Part shown: positions 41,575 to 50,252 of the stretch, one piece after another
How positions within the stretch are numbered: the first letter of the stretch is position 1
Layout of the letters: each line of letters opens with the position of its first letter
From: CAWELS01 sp964468205
GTDB taxonomy: Bacteria > Acidobacteriota > Terriglobia > Bryobacterales > Bryobacteraceae
Length of the DNA: 64,000 bases
Direction of reading: 5' to 3'
Assembly: GCA_964468205.1 (NCBI GenBank)
Contig: CAYXVG010000011.1
Coordinates: forward strand, 62,001 to 126,000
Position numbers and translations under genes: made by a program
Notes under the pieces: model-generated
The model's input: only the letters and a program-made list of their open reading frames with translations
The model's database searches: none
What the model was told of the DNA's origin: nothing

Positions 41575-43137
41575 ATGAAGGCTCGCAGACCCGAGCCGCT
41601 GCTTCTCGTTATCCCGTTCGTCTACCTGCTGCTTTCGTTCTGGATGATGGAGGTTCGCGGCCCCTACAACCTCGGATTGAACATAGACCCGGAATACGTC
41701 GCATTGATGAACTCCTTGAACTTGGCCACGGCCAGGAGTTCCCACTATTTCCAGCACCCAGCCACAACCACCCAAATCGCCGGCACGGCGGCGATTGCCG
41801 GAAAATGGCTGGCGGGCGGATTCACTAGCGGCTCGCTCGGCGTCGCGGTCGTCAAAGATCACCTGGAATACCTGCGCGCCATCAACCTGCTGCACCTGCT
41901 GCTGCTCTTGGTAGCCGCGTATTTCGCGGGCCTCTCGGTCAAGCGGGCATCTGGCTCGGCCGCCGCCGCTCTCGCGGTTCAGTGCACGCCCTTGCTGTAC
42001 CAGACCGTGATCGAAGCCTTGCCCCGGGTGGCGCCGGAACTGATGGAAGTGGTCGTTGGGCTCGCCCTGCTGATCCCCCTCGCCCCGGTCCTCTTCGGCC
42101 GGCCGGAAGAGGCCCGCCGTCCTGTTCTCGCGTTCGCCGCGGGCGCCCTCCTGGCGGCCGGCGTGGCCACGAAAGCGAACTTCTTCACGCTCGGGCTGCT
42201 CGTGCTGCTTTTCCCGGGCTGGAAACAGAAGGCCCGCTTCCTCGGCGCGGCGGCCGCGGCGCTCGCGGCGCTGCTCATCCCCGTCGCGGGCGCCTGGCGC
42301 GGCCTCGTTTCCTGGTTCGTGAATATGGCGACCCGCTCCGGCACTTATGGAGAAGGCGAAGCCGGACTCCCCTCGGCAACCGTCTACTGGAACAACCTGA
42401 CACAGATCTATAGCAACGAGCCGTTCCTTTTCTGGCTCACCGCTGTCTACGCGGCGGCGCTGGTGGTGACGCTCGTCGAGCCCGAGGCGAAGCCCTACCG
42501 AAAACTGTTCGGGCTGGGTGTTCTAATCATCGTGGTCCACGTCATCATCACCGGGAAACATTTCAACTACCACTACTCGCTGCCGGCCGCCCTCGTTACC
42601 ATCCCCATGAACGCCCTGCTTATACTCTTCCTGCTTAAGGTCCCCCTCCGCCGCTACGCCCGCGCCGGCTTGATCGTGCTCGCGGTGTGGGTGGGTTACG
42701 AAACCGGGCGGCACAACCTTTTCCGCATGAAGTGGTACGCGACCTGGAAACAGGAATACAAGCAGCACATCTCCGCGCTCGAAGCCCGCCGCGGCGCCGA
42801 AGGCGACTGCCGCCTCATCGGCTATTACCGCTCCTCGGCGCCCACCTACGCCCTGGCATTCGGCAACGATCTCTCCGCGCTCATCCAGCACGGTCCCCTC
42901 GAAAATGTCTACCCCGGCGAGATCCACTTCACCGGCGGGCGATTCCACCACTGGGACCATCGAGACGCCCGAGACGAATTGAAAGCCGAACTGGAGGCAG
43001 GGCGCTGCATCCTGCTTCAGGGGCAGACGGACAACCTACCGGCCCTCGGCGATTTCACTCTCCAACCGCTGTTCACGCCGGAACGCCCGATCCACGGCGC
43101 GGAAGGACTCTACCGGCTGGGCCTGCCGGACGTATAA
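41575..43137 (+). CDS. GT-C type membrane protein, paralogue of the gene at 37711
   Basis: 520 residues, about 10 hydrophobic segments. Aligns along its length with the protein encoded at 37711: GPYNLGLNIDPEYVALMNSLN in the first loop against GPYYLGQNFDPEYAYLLNSLN, and GDCRLIGYYRSSAPTYALAFGN in the C-terminal soluble part. It starts four bases after the GT39-like gene's stop, so these are translated from one message. Probably the two paralogues act on the same or related glycan with a polyprenyl-phosphate donor. The stop codon overlaps a TATAAT for the next gene. Confidence 0.8.
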   Translation: MKARRPEPLLLVIPFVYLLLSFWMMEVRGPYNLGLNIDPEYVALMNSLNLATARSSHYFQHPATTTQIAGTAAIAGKWLAGGFTSGSLGVAVVKDHLEYLRAINLLHLLLLLVAAYFAGLSVKRASGSAAAALAVQCTPLLYQTVIEALPRVAPELMEVVVGLALLIPLAPVLFGRPEEARRPVLAFAAGALLAAGVATKANFFTLGLLVLLFPGWKQKARFLGAAAAALAALLIPVAGAWRGLVSWFVNMATRSGTYGEGEAGLPSATVYWNNLTQIYSNEPFLFWLTAVYAAALVVTLVEPEAKPYRKLFGLGVLIIVVHVIITGKHFNYHYSLPAALVTIPMNALLILFLLKVPLRRYARAGLIVLAVWVGYETGRHNLFRMKWYATWKQEYKQHISALEARRGAEGDCRLIGYYRSSAPTYALAFGNDLSALIQHGPLENVYPGEIHFTGGRFHHWDHRDARDELKAELEAGRCILLQGQTDNLPALGDFTLQPLFTPERPIHGAEGLYRLGLPDV

Positions 43138-43138
43138 T
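43133..43138 (+). promoter_or_regulatory. perfect -10 TATAAT, leaderless geometry
   Basis: TATAAT ends 7 bases before the ATG of the macro-domain gene, in context CGTATAATCGG. It overlaps the upstream stop codon. No Shine-Dalgarno fits and no -35 is clear. It is the strongest single example of the leaderless pattern. Confidence 0.55.
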
Positions 43139-43145
43139 CGGCGGC

Positions 43146-43706
43146 ATGGAGAAGCGTCTCGAGAATGGAAAAGTGATCCGGCTGGTCCAGGGCGATATCA
43201 CGCGGATTCCCGCCGATGCCATCGCCAACGCGGCGAATTCAGCCCTCGTGGGCGGCGGCGGGGTGGACGGCGCCATTCACCGCGCCGGCGGCAAGTCGAT
43301 CATGGCCGAACTCGACGAAATCCGCCGCGAGGTCAAGAGTTGCCCCACCGGAAGCGCCGTGGCGACCGGCGCGGGAGACCTGCCCGCGCGCTATGTCTTC
43401 CACGCCGTGGGGCCCGTCTACAAAGACGGCAAACACGGCGAGGCCGCCCTGCTCGCGTCGGCCTACAAAACCTGTCTGCGGCTGGCCACGGAGCGCGGTG
43501 TCGCGTCAATCACCTTCCCTTCCATCAGCACCGGCGTCTATGGCTACCCTTTGGACGAGGCGGCGCCCGTCGCCCTGGGAACTGTGAAGAAGGTGCTGGA
43601 GACCGCGGAGAGTTCGGTCACCGAGGTCAGTTTCGTGCTCTTCGACGAGATGACATTCCAGGCCTACTCGCGGGCGCTCGCCACACTGGATGAAGCGGGC
43701 GGCTGA
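43146..43706 (+). CDS. macro-domain protein (O-acetyl-ADP-ribose deacetylase-like)
   Basis: 186 residues from ATG 43146; a longer frame is a shadow of the gene before it. The whole protein is one macro domain: IRLVQGDITRIPADAIANAANSALVGGGGVDGAIHRAGG, the ADP-ribose-binding start, then PARYVFHAVGPVYKDG and SITFPSISTGVYGYPLDEAA, the phosphate loop. Members hydrolyse O-acetyl-ADP-ribose or remove ADP-ribose from proteins. The 3' end overlaps the plsC-like gene on the other strand by 43 bases. Confidence 0.93.
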   Translation: MEKRLENGKVIRLVQGDITRIPADAIANAANSALVGGGGVDGAIHRAGGKSIMAELDEIRREVKSCPTGSAVATGAGDLPARYVFHAVGPVYKDGKHGEAALLASAYKTCLRLATERGVASITFPSISTGVYGYPLDEAAPVALGTVKKVLETAESSVTEVSFVLFDEMTFQAYSRALATLDEAGG

Positions 43707-44419
43707 TCGCAGTCCCTGATCGACTCGCGCAGCGATTCCGACAGCCGCGTGCGGTCCTGAAGGGTCAGATCCAGCGTGGGTACAGGCTCGCCGATACGCA
43801 TCTTCACCACCCCGCTCCGGATCAGGACCGAGCCCATCGGCATGATCTCCCTTGTTCCATGCAGTGCGATGGGAACAATCGGAACTCCCGCCTTGATGGC
43901 CACATAAGCGGCGCCGTCCTTGAACGGGCGTAATTCTCCCTCCGTTCGGCCTCCCTCGGGGAAGATTAGGATCGAGATATCGCGCTCTTGAATGATCCGC
44001 GCCGCCACGGACATGCTGCGGAGTGACTCGCGAGCGTTCGCGCCGTTTACGGCGAGATGCCCGGCGCGAGTGAGGTGGTAGCCGATAAACGGAATGCCGA
44101 AAAGATTCCTATTGGCAAAAAAACGGAATTGCACCGAAACGTTAGGCAAGATGCACGGCGCATCGAAGTAGCTGCGGTGGTTGGCGACAAAGACATAGCT
44201 ACCCCCCGGCGCGATGCGCTCCCTTCCCTCCACCTCCACCTTGACTCCGGCAATCCAGAGCAGTACTCGTGACCAGCCTCGCGCCACCCGGTGCTGCGAG
44301 TTCCCGCTGGAGTCGAACAGCGAGAGCAGTAGAGAAACCGTGCCCATGAACGTGGTGGCGAAGATGATTCCAGGTGCGGTCCAAAGAACCATCCGCGGCC
44401 AGGCAAGAAAACTCGGCAT
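43664..44419 (-). CDS. 1-acyl-sn-glycerol-3-phosphate acyltransferase-like (PlsC)
   Basis: 251 residues from ATG 44419; a longer frame back to 44512 seems too long for the family. An N-terminal membrane helix (GIIFATTFMGTVSLLL), acyltransferase block I VANHRSYFDAP (HX4D) and block III FPEGGRTEG. Block IV VPIVPIALHGTREIMP. Adds the second acyl chain in phosphatidic acid synthesis at the inner membrane face. It overlaps the macro gene end to end. Confidence 0.9.
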   Translation of the reverse strand: MPSFLAWPRMVLWTAPGIIFATTFMGTVSLLLSLFDSSGNSQHRVARGWSRVLLWIAGVKVEVEGRERIAPGGSYVFVANHRSYFDAPCILPNVSVQFRFFANRNLFGIPFIGYHLTRAGHLAVNGANARESLRSMSVAARIIQERDISILIFPEGGRTEGELRPFKDGAAYVAIKAGVPIVPIALHGTREIMPMGSVLIRSGVVKMRIGEPVPTLDLTLQDRTRLSESLRESIRDCDQPPASSSVASARE

Positions 44420-44653
44420 CAATTTGTCCGGAATCCGTAGGGGCGGGCCTTCCGGCCCACGGAGCCACTCTCCCGACCGGCCGGGACCGAAACCCGCCCG
44501 AGGAATCACCATTTTACCGCAGCGGACCTTGCGGTATGATTTGTCGCCTCACGGCCGGCGGGATACACCGCCATCGTGTCGCCGTCATCGTGGTTGTGGG
44601 TGTCAGGCGCGGGAGGGTGGGCGGATATCCCCAGCCGGTGATATCCCGGCCTC

Positions 44654-45145
44654 TCACAAAACGAGCGACGCGAATTCCGGCCGGAGCTTGTTCCACGTGC
44701 CCTTGAGATCCTCCGGCACAACGCGAGTCTCTCCAACGGTCGTCATGAAGCTCACATCACCCGGCCAGCGGGGCAGCAGGTGCATGTGGATGTGTCCGGC
44801 GACGCCGGCGCCGGCGCACTGGCCGATATTCATGCCCAGATTGATCCCTTGCGGCCGGTAAATGCGCCGGAGAATCGCTTCGGCGGCCCGCGTGAGGCGC
44901 ATCATCTCAACCACCGTCTCCTCGGCAACCGCTTCCAGCGTGGCGGCATGTTCGTATGGAGCCACCATGATGTGGCCGTTGTTGTAAGGGTAGAGGTTCA
45001 GCAGCGCAAAATTGTGCGCCGCGCGGAAGATAACGAGGTTCTCCTCGTCATCGCCGGGCTTGGCTTTCTCGCAAAAGATGCAGCCGGAAACGGGTTCGGC
45101 TTTGCTGACGTAGGAGTAACGCCAGGGAGTCCAGAGTCGGTCCAT
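44654..45145 (-). CDS. HIT-family hydrolase
   Basis: 163 residues from ATG 45145; a longer frame overlaps the IHF/HU gene. The HIT triad is HIHMHLLPRW, and the N-terminal CIFCEK half of a zinc site is present. The length and the DRLWTPWRYSYV start fit the Ap4A phosphorylase-like or galT-like branch of the HIT superfamily. Probably hydrolyses a dinucleotide or adenylylated compound. It follows IHF/HU by only four bases and so is part of the rpsA transcript. Confidence 0.9.
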   Translation of the reverse strand: MDRLWTPWRYSYVSKAEPVSGCIFCEKAKPGDDEENLVIFRAAHNFALLNLYPYNNGHIMVAPYEHAATLEAVAEETVVEMMRLTRAAEAILRRIYRPQGINLGMNIGQCAGAGVAGHIHMHLLPRWPGDVSFMTTVGETRVVPEDLKGTWNKLRPEFASLVL

Positions 45146-45149
45146 CGGG

Positions 45150-45506
45150 CTAAAACACGGGCGGCGTGCCACCGGGCGGAACCTGGGGATCGCCCGTCGA
45201 CGGGAAATCTTCGCCCGCTTCGTTCTCGCCATCGACGTTCACCAGATCCTTCAGCTCCTTGCTCGGTTTGAAGAAGGGTATCCGTTTCGCGGGCACGTCC
45301 ACCCGCTCGCCGGTCTTCGGATTGCGGCCGATTCTCGCCTGGCGGTCGCGAGTCCGGAAGCTCCCAAATCCGCGGATCTCGATTTTGTCACCGGAGCGCA
45401 ACGAGCGCACGATACTGTCGAAGATAGCTTCGACGATAACCTCGGACTCTTTGCGGGTCATCTCGACAACCCGCGACACTTCTTCGATCAGATCCGCTTT
45501 CGTCAT
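45150..45506 (-). CDS. IHF/HU-family DNA-bending protein with acidic C-terminal tail
   Basis: 118 residues. The first 90 are a standard HU/IHF: MTKADLIEEVSRVV, GDKIEIRGFGSFRTRDRQARIGRNPKTGERV with the DNA-clasping arm, and FKPSKELKDLVN. A 25-residue tail rich in Glu, Asp, Pro and Gly follows, longer than most. It lies downstream of rpsA, as ihfB does in enterobacteria, so a beta-type IHF is a reasonable label, but HU and IHF cannot be told apart from this alone. Confidence 0.93.
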   Translation of the reverse strand: MTKADLIEEVSRVVEMTRKESEVIVEAIFDSIVRSLRSGDKIEIRGFGSFRTRDRQARIGRNPKTGERVDVPAKRIPFFKPSKELKDLVNVDGENEAGEDFPSTGDPQVPPGGTPPVF

Positions 45507-45589
45507 CTTTTCATTTTCTCCAATGGCTCTTGTCTCTCTTCCATCGCCCCGCCAGCCTGCGGCGGATCGTCCCCGACAGTCCGGCTAGG

Positions 45590-47392
45590 CTAGCGTTCGC
45601 CCCGGCCCTTCAGGTTCATCACTTCTTCAATGGTACTCGTCGCGGCCGCCGCTTCGCGCTGGTACTCTTCCAGCCGGCTTCGCTCCTCGTCATCGGCCAC
45701 GGCCTTGACGCTCAGGCCGATGCGCCGCTCGGCTTCATTCATCTTGATTATCTTGAATTCCCTCTCCTCGTCCACCGGCAATGGCGGTTCGTCGCCCGAG
45801 GTAGGCGGCAACTCGGAATTGTGGCAGAGGGCTTCCACGCCTGGAGCCAGTTCCACGAAGGCGCCGAAGCTCGCGTATCGCGTCACCTTGCCGCGCACGA
45901 TATCTCCAATTTGGCGCTCCTGGAAGAATGTCTCCCAGGCATCCGGCTGTAGTTGCTTAACACCCAGCGACAGCCTGCGGTTCTTGGGATCTATGCTCAG
46001 AATAACGGCTTGCGCGATCTGGCCCTTCTTCAATATCTCGGAGGGGTGCTTGATCCGCTTCGTCCAACAGAGGTCGGAAATGTGCACCAGGCCGTCAATG
46101 CCCTCCTCAATTTCGATGAAGACGCCGAAATCGGTGAGCTTCCGCACCCGGCCCTCGACAACCGAGCCTACGCTGTAGCGCTCCGCCACCGTCGTCCACG
46201 GATCCGCCTCCAGTTGCTTGATCCCCAGCGAAATGCGGCGCTCGCCGCGCTTCACGTCGAGCACCACCGACTCGACGTGGTCATTCACCTTCACGACCTT
46301 CGACGGATGCTTCATGCGCCGCGACCAGGTCATCTCCGATATATGGATCAAACCTTCGACACCCGGCTCGAGCTCCACGAAAGCCCCGTAATCGGTGATG
46401 CTGACCACCCGGCCCACCACGTGGCTGCCGATCGCATAACGTTCGCTGATCGTCTCCCAGGGATCGGGAACCAGTTGCTTCAGCCCGAGAGAAATGCGCT
46501 CCCGGTTCTTGTCCAGCTTTAGTACCTTGACCGTAACCTCGTCACCTTCTGAAAACAGTTCGGACGGATGGTTTACCCGGCCATAGCTCATATCGCCCAC
46601 ATGCAACAGGCCATCGATGCCGCCCAGATCGACGAACACGCCATAGTCGGTGAGGTTCTTCACCACGCCGGTGACGACGGCGCCTTCTTCCAGAACTTCG
46701 AGCGCGGCGGACCTCCGGGCGGTAACTTCCTCCTCGACGGCCAGCTTCCGCGATACCACCACGTTCCCCCGCCGGCGGTTGAGCTTCACCAGCTTGACTG
46801 GAATATCCTGCCCCACCAGCGAGTCCAGATTATGGATCGGCCTCTCATCGACATGAGATGCGGGCAGGAACGCCTGAACGCCAACGTCTACCGACAACCC
46901 GCCCTTGGTGCGGCCCAGCACCCGGCCGGAGATCATGAGTCGCTCGCGATACGCCTTTTCCAGGTTGTCCCAGGCACGAATCTTCAGGGCGCGGTCATGG
47001 GACAGACGAATGTAGCCTTCTACACGGGGCGACTTCCGGTCGACCATCACGTCGATCTCGTCGCCGGCCTTCACCTCCACGCTGCCGTCAGCCCGGCGGA
47101 ACTCGGAAAGTGGGACGATACCCTCGGATTTGTAGCCGAAGTCGACGATGACTTCCGAGTCGGTAACCTTCAGAACTTGACCCCGAAGGAGTTCTCCTTC
47201 GGCCGGCGGCGCCAGATGACTATAGTCATCGATTAACTGATCGAGATCCTGCTCATCGTACGGTGTAGGGATCTCGTACCCCGCTTCATCCCCTGGGGGC
47301 GCGGTGGGATCGGGCGCCGTCTCCGGAGCAGGCTGCCCGGGGACCGGATGATTGTTCGTATCTGGGCGCTGCTCATCTTGGTTGCTTGCCAT
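45590..47392 (-). CDS. rpsA: 30S ribosomal protein S1
   Basis: 600 residues from ATG 47392, preceded by GGAGA; 47413 is the alternative. Six S1 domains can be counted, at about residues 65-135, 150-220, 237-307, 322-392, 409-479 and 496-565, with the usual strong similarity of domains 3-5 (for example ISLGLKQL, ISLGIKQL and LSLGVKQL repeats). A Pro/Asp-rich N-terminal extension of about 60 residues precedes domain 1. Brings mRNA to the 30S subunit. Next on the strand come IHF/HU and HIT, a conserved order. Promoter and a long leader lie upstream. Confidence 0.96.
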   Translation of the reverse strand: MASNQDEQRPDTNNHPVPGQPAPETAPDPTAPPGDEAGYEIPTPYDEQDLDQLIDDYSHLAPPAEGELLRGQVLKVTDSEVIVDFGYKSEGIVPLSEFRRADGSVEVKAGDEIDVMVDRKSPRVEGYIRLSHDRALKIRAWDNLEKAYRERLMISGRVLGRTKGGLSVDVGVQAFLPASHVDERPIHNLDSLVGQDIPVKLVKLNRRRGNVVVSRKLAVEEEVTARRSAALEVLEEGAVVTGVVKNLTDYGVFVDLGGIDGLLHVGDMSYGRVNHPSELFSEGDEVTVKVLKLDKNRERISLGLKQLVPDPWETISERYAIGSHVVGRVVSITDYGAFVELEPGVEGLIHISEMTWSRRMKHPSKVVKVNDHVESVVLDVKRGERRISLGIKQLEADPWTTVAERYSVGSVVEGRVRKLTDFGVFIEIEEGIDGLVHISDLCWTKRIKHPSEILKKGQIAQAVILSIDPKNRRLSLGVKQLQPDAWETFFQERQIGDIVRGKVTRYASFGAFVELAPGVEALCHNSELPPTSGDEPPLPVDEEREFKIIKMNEAERRIGLSVKAVADDEERSRLEEYQREAAAATSTIEEVMNLKGRGER

Positions 47393-47597
47393 GGCCAAGT
47401 CTCCGCTGGTCACCGATCCTCAACGGGCAAATCAGACCCCGGCCCAACAAAAGGGCGGCTAGATCAGAGTTGCGTGCGCAACGGCGGAAGGCTCGGTACC
47501 GTTTTCGAACCGGAAACGCATCCCCCGGTCCGTGGTTACCCAAGTAGAAGTTAGAAAGAGACACCGACAACCCGTTGAAAGATCGATACTTCAATGA

Positions 47598-47626
47598 ACT
47601 ATAGCGGACGTTGTAATTCTTGTCAA
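47598..47626 (-). promoter_or_regulatory. consensus sigma-70-type promoter of rpsA
   Basis: On the minus strand TTGACA (47621-47626), a 17-base spacer and TATAGT (47598-47603). The -35 is perfect and the -10 differs at one base. The predicted start near 47591 leaves a leader of about 200 bases before the rpsA ATG. This is the only strict -35/-10 pair I found in the window. Confidence 0.8.
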
Positions 47627-47673
47627 CCACGCTCCGGCGGCCCTTCCACCGATGCCGCTATCTACTAATAGAA

Positions 47674-48963
47674 TTACACATTTAACAAAGCGGAGGCGCC
47701 GGGTTTCGCCAGCACATAGGGGCCTTCTGGTATCACTGCGATGCTCGCCCCCTCCGGCAGGCCCGCGGTAAACGCTTCCACCGCCTCCGCCGCGGAAGAA
47801 TAGGCGGTTCCCCAAAGTGTTGGAAAGTACTCGGCCGGCAACCCGGGAACATAGTAGAAAATGTCGGCTTTCCGCGTTACCAGAGCGAGCTTTTCAAGCT
47901 GCCACTGGTCCACGATGACCGGCGCTTCGGCGATGGCGTCCAGAAAACCCTCCGCGGATGGAAACTCCCGCAGCATCTTCCGGAACTCCGGCGCTCCGGC
48001 TCCTTCCTCGCAAGCCGCGGCCAGTAGAATCCGCCCGCCCGGCTTGAGGATGTGCTGCGCCGCCGTGATCCCCTTTATCGATTGATAGTAGGTAAGATCG
48101 AGCGGATATCCCGCGGAGGTGGTGATCACTGCGTCCACCGGACCAGCCAATTCCTCGAGCATCACCTGCGAGACGAAGCGCACGCCCTCGCGATGCGCCT
48201 CGATCGGGTCGCCGGCAAAAACGTTCGCGATCTCGCGGCTCCGCGCCAGCGAGACATCGACGATGAAGTCGTGGCGCGCCATGCCGGCAATTTCGAGCAG
48301 TTCGTCATGCAGCGGGTTGCCCTCAATGTAGCCTTCGTGAGTCCGCTGGTCGCGCATGAACCGCGGGCTGTGTAGAACCTTGATCGTTTCCTGCCCCGCC
48401 AGCCCAGGCACAACCAGTTTCCGCCCCCCGGAGTAGCCGAGCATCAAGTGCGGCTCAATGAACCCGAGCGACATGTGGAGATCGGCGGAGACGAACCGCT
48501 CGTCGATGTAGACCGGCGTGCCGCTTCGCGTCTCTCCCAGGTAGCTGTGTGTCTCGCGCTTCCGCGCCTCGTGGTTGACGACACGATAATCCCGCGCCAC
48601 CTCCTCGCCCACGATCTTACGGATCTCCTCTTCAGTAGCCGGGCGGTGCAGGCCGGTCGCAATGAGAATGGTGATGCCATCCCGCGGCACGCCTGCTCCC
48701 TCGAGCCGGGCCAGCAGGGGAGGTAGAACAAACGAGTTCGGCGCCGGCCGGGTGATGTCACAGACTGAAATCGCCGCGGATCTCTTCCCCGCCGCCAGTT
48801 CCCTCACCGGCGGACATCCGATCGGGTTGTCAAGCGCCTCCTCCAAGACCGCCCGCGGATCGGCGAGCGGCTTCGCCGAGCGCGCCTCCAAAATCGTGTA
48901 TTCGTACCGGTCCGGCAGTTCCAAATTGAGACCTGACTGCGAAAAGGCTACCTCGATTTTCAT
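47674..48963 (-). CDS. LarA-type nickel-dependent racemase
   Basis: 429 residues, usual length. All LarA active-site residues are visible: GLHRP (His106), IEPHLMLGYSGGRK (His172 and Lys182, the lysine that carries the nickel-pincer nucleotide), and KVLHSPRF (His198). Numbers are offset by two from Lactobacillus plantarum LarA, in which His108, His174, Lys184 and His200 are used. Racemises a 2-hydroxy acid; the substrate may differ from lactate. No larB, larC or larE, which build the cofactor, is in the window, and there is no lactate transporter. TATGCT is just before the start. Confidence 0.88.
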   Translation of the reverse strand: MKIEVAFSQSGLNLELPDRYEYTILEARSAKPLADPRAVLEEALDNPIGCPPVRELAAGKRSAAISVCDITRPAPNSFVLPPLLARLEGAGVPRDGITILIATGLHRPATEEEIRKIVGEEVARDYRVVNHEARKRETHSYLGETRSGTPVYIDERFVSADLHMSLGFIEPHLMLGYSGGRKLVVPGLAGQETIKVLHSPRFMRDQRTHEGYIEGNPLHDELLEIAGMARHDFIVDVSLARSREIANVFAGDPIEAHREGVRFVSQVMLEELAGPVDAVITTSAGYPLDLTYYQSIKGITAAQHILKPGGRILLAAACEEGAGAPEFRKMLREFPSAEGFLDAIAEAPVIVDQWQLEKLALVTRKADIFYYVPGLPAEYFPTLWGTAYSSAAEAVEAFTAGLPEGASIAVIPEGPYVLAKPGASALLNV

Positions 48964-48974
48964 ACCGTCACGCT

Positions 48975-48980
48975 AGCATA
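48975..48980 (-). promoter_or_regulatory. candidate -10 TATGCT for the LarA gene
   Basis: On the minus strand TATGCT ends 11 bases before the ATG, giving a leader of 4-5 bases. No Shine-Dalgarno or -35 is apparent. Confidence 0.35.
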
Positions 48981-49425
48981 TCTCCGCCGCCGGAGGGGCC
49001 CATGGGTTCCCGCACCGTCGGCGCGCACCCGGCCTCATCGGAATGGACCGGCATGTGCATGCCTCTAGCCGGTGGGAGAAGGTCGAAAAAATGCTGATAT
49101 CAGCACTAGTTGCGGGTCTGTTCATCTTGGGGCTCTTCCTCTCGATGATCGGTTCATCACCGCGGTCGCGCGGAAAGTGAACAAACGACACGGCGGCGGG
49201 TAATTCCGCTACGGTTGCGCTGCGCGGCCCACTGCGTTGGTTTCAAGGAGCCGGGCGGGATGCGCGTTCGTCAGATATGCCTTGCCCTTCCCCGATCTCG
49301 GAATTCTCAATACATCAGGAAGTCCCGGTTTGCGGCAAATCGCCGCCAATGGGTACTTGCCTCGCGTTCAATTGCACAAAAGGATAGGTCTAGCGCATCT
49401 TATGGGATAAGTAAAGGGATCCCTT
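48981..49425. other. intergenic region with one small ORF
   Basis: About 445 bases between the LarA gene and a methyltransferase. It holds a 29-codon hydrophobic ORF (49091-49180). Beyond that no gene, RNA or repeat is recognised. AAAGGGATCCCTT before the methyltransferase start is a short palindrome that includes its Shine-Dalgarno. Confidence 0.4.
49091..49180 (+). CDS. possible 29-residue membrane mini-protein
   Basis: ATG at 49091 preceded by GGGAGAAGG at 8-base spacing, then a hydrophobic stretch (MLISALVAGLFILGLFLSMI) and a short basic tail ending in SPRSRGK. It looks like a single-pass small membrane protein. Too short for composition tests, and chance cannot be ruled out. Confidence 0.35.
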   Translation: MLISALVAGLFILGLFLSMIGSSPRSRGK

Positions 49426-50250
49426 ATGGCAACGACAGCCGGCAAGGAACGCGAATTCTACGACAAAATTTACGCCTATCACCTTTCGCGCCCGGACCAT
49501 GAGCTGACCATTAACCGGCGCGTAATGATGACCGCGCTCAGTGACCCCGCCCAGACAGTCTGGGAGCGGCGGCGTCTCTATCTGCGCGTCTGGATGGAGC
49601 TCCTTGCGATTCCCCTCAACGGCGCCCGCATCCTCGACTACGGCTCCGGTCCGGGCGATTGGGGTGTGCTGCTTGCCACCGAAGGCGCCCAGGTCACCCT
49701 GCTCGATCTGTCACCGGCGGCCATCGAACTCGGCCTGCGCCGGGCCAAGGCGAGCGGGGTGGCGGACCGCGTCACCGGAGCCGCCCGGGACGCAAGCGAC
49801 CTTAGCTGTTTCGCCGACGGAGAGTTCGACCTCGTCTTCGGCAGCGCCTCGGTCCACCACACTCTCAAGTACGGAAACGCCTTCGAGGAACTGGTGCGGG
49901 TGATTAAGCCCGGCGGGCATCTCGTGCTGGCCGAGACCCTCGGGAATAACCCCTTCCTCAACGCGGCGCGGCGCCTCCGTGCCTGGTTCGCCAAGGAGCC
50001 GGAGGAGCAGGGCGAGGAGATCATTGTGAGCGATCGCGAGATCGCCCTCCTCCGCGCAGCCTTTTCCGAAGTGGAGGTCGCGCCGCTCAACCTCATCGGC
50101 ATGGGGAAACGTCTCTTCCGGGGCCACTTCCACAAGCCGCGCGTCCGGCGAATCATCCGGCGGTTCGAAAAGGCCGACACCAAGCTGTTGCGCTGGTTCC
50201 CCAGCCTCCGTAGGTACTGCGGCGAAGCCGTGATTGTCGCCGTGAAGTAG
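49426..50250 (+). CDS. class I SAM-dependent methyltransferase
   Basis: 274 residues. Motif I ILDYGSGPGDWGVLLATEG, motif II VTLLDLSPAAIELG, motif post-III ELVRVIKPGGHLVLAETLG and the SVHHTLKYG strand are clear. The N-terminal EREFYDKIYAYHLSRPDHEL is typical of the small-molecule or lipid-carrier branch. The target is not known. ATG follows AAAGGG. It is convergent with the SMP-30 gene, with only two bases between the two stops. Confidence 0.88.
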   Translation: MATTAGKEREFYDKIYAYHLSRPDHELTINRRVMMTALSDPAQTVWERRRLYLRVWMELLAIPLNGARILDYGSGPGDWGVLLATEGAQVTLLDLSPAAIELGLRRAKASGVADRVTGAARDASDLSCFADGEFDLVFGSASVHHTLKYGNAFEELVRVIKPGGHLVLAETLGNNPFLNAARRLRAWFAKEPEEQGEEIIVSDREIALLRAAFSEVEVAPLNLIGMGKRLFRGHFHKPRVRRIIRRFEKADTKLLRWFPSLRRYCGEAVIVAVK

Positions 50251-50252
50251 GC

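Noticed and set aside
47373..47630. 85-codon minus-strand frame upstream of rpsA
   Set aside because: It overlaps the consensus promoter and the rpsA start; no domain and no Shine-Dalgarno.
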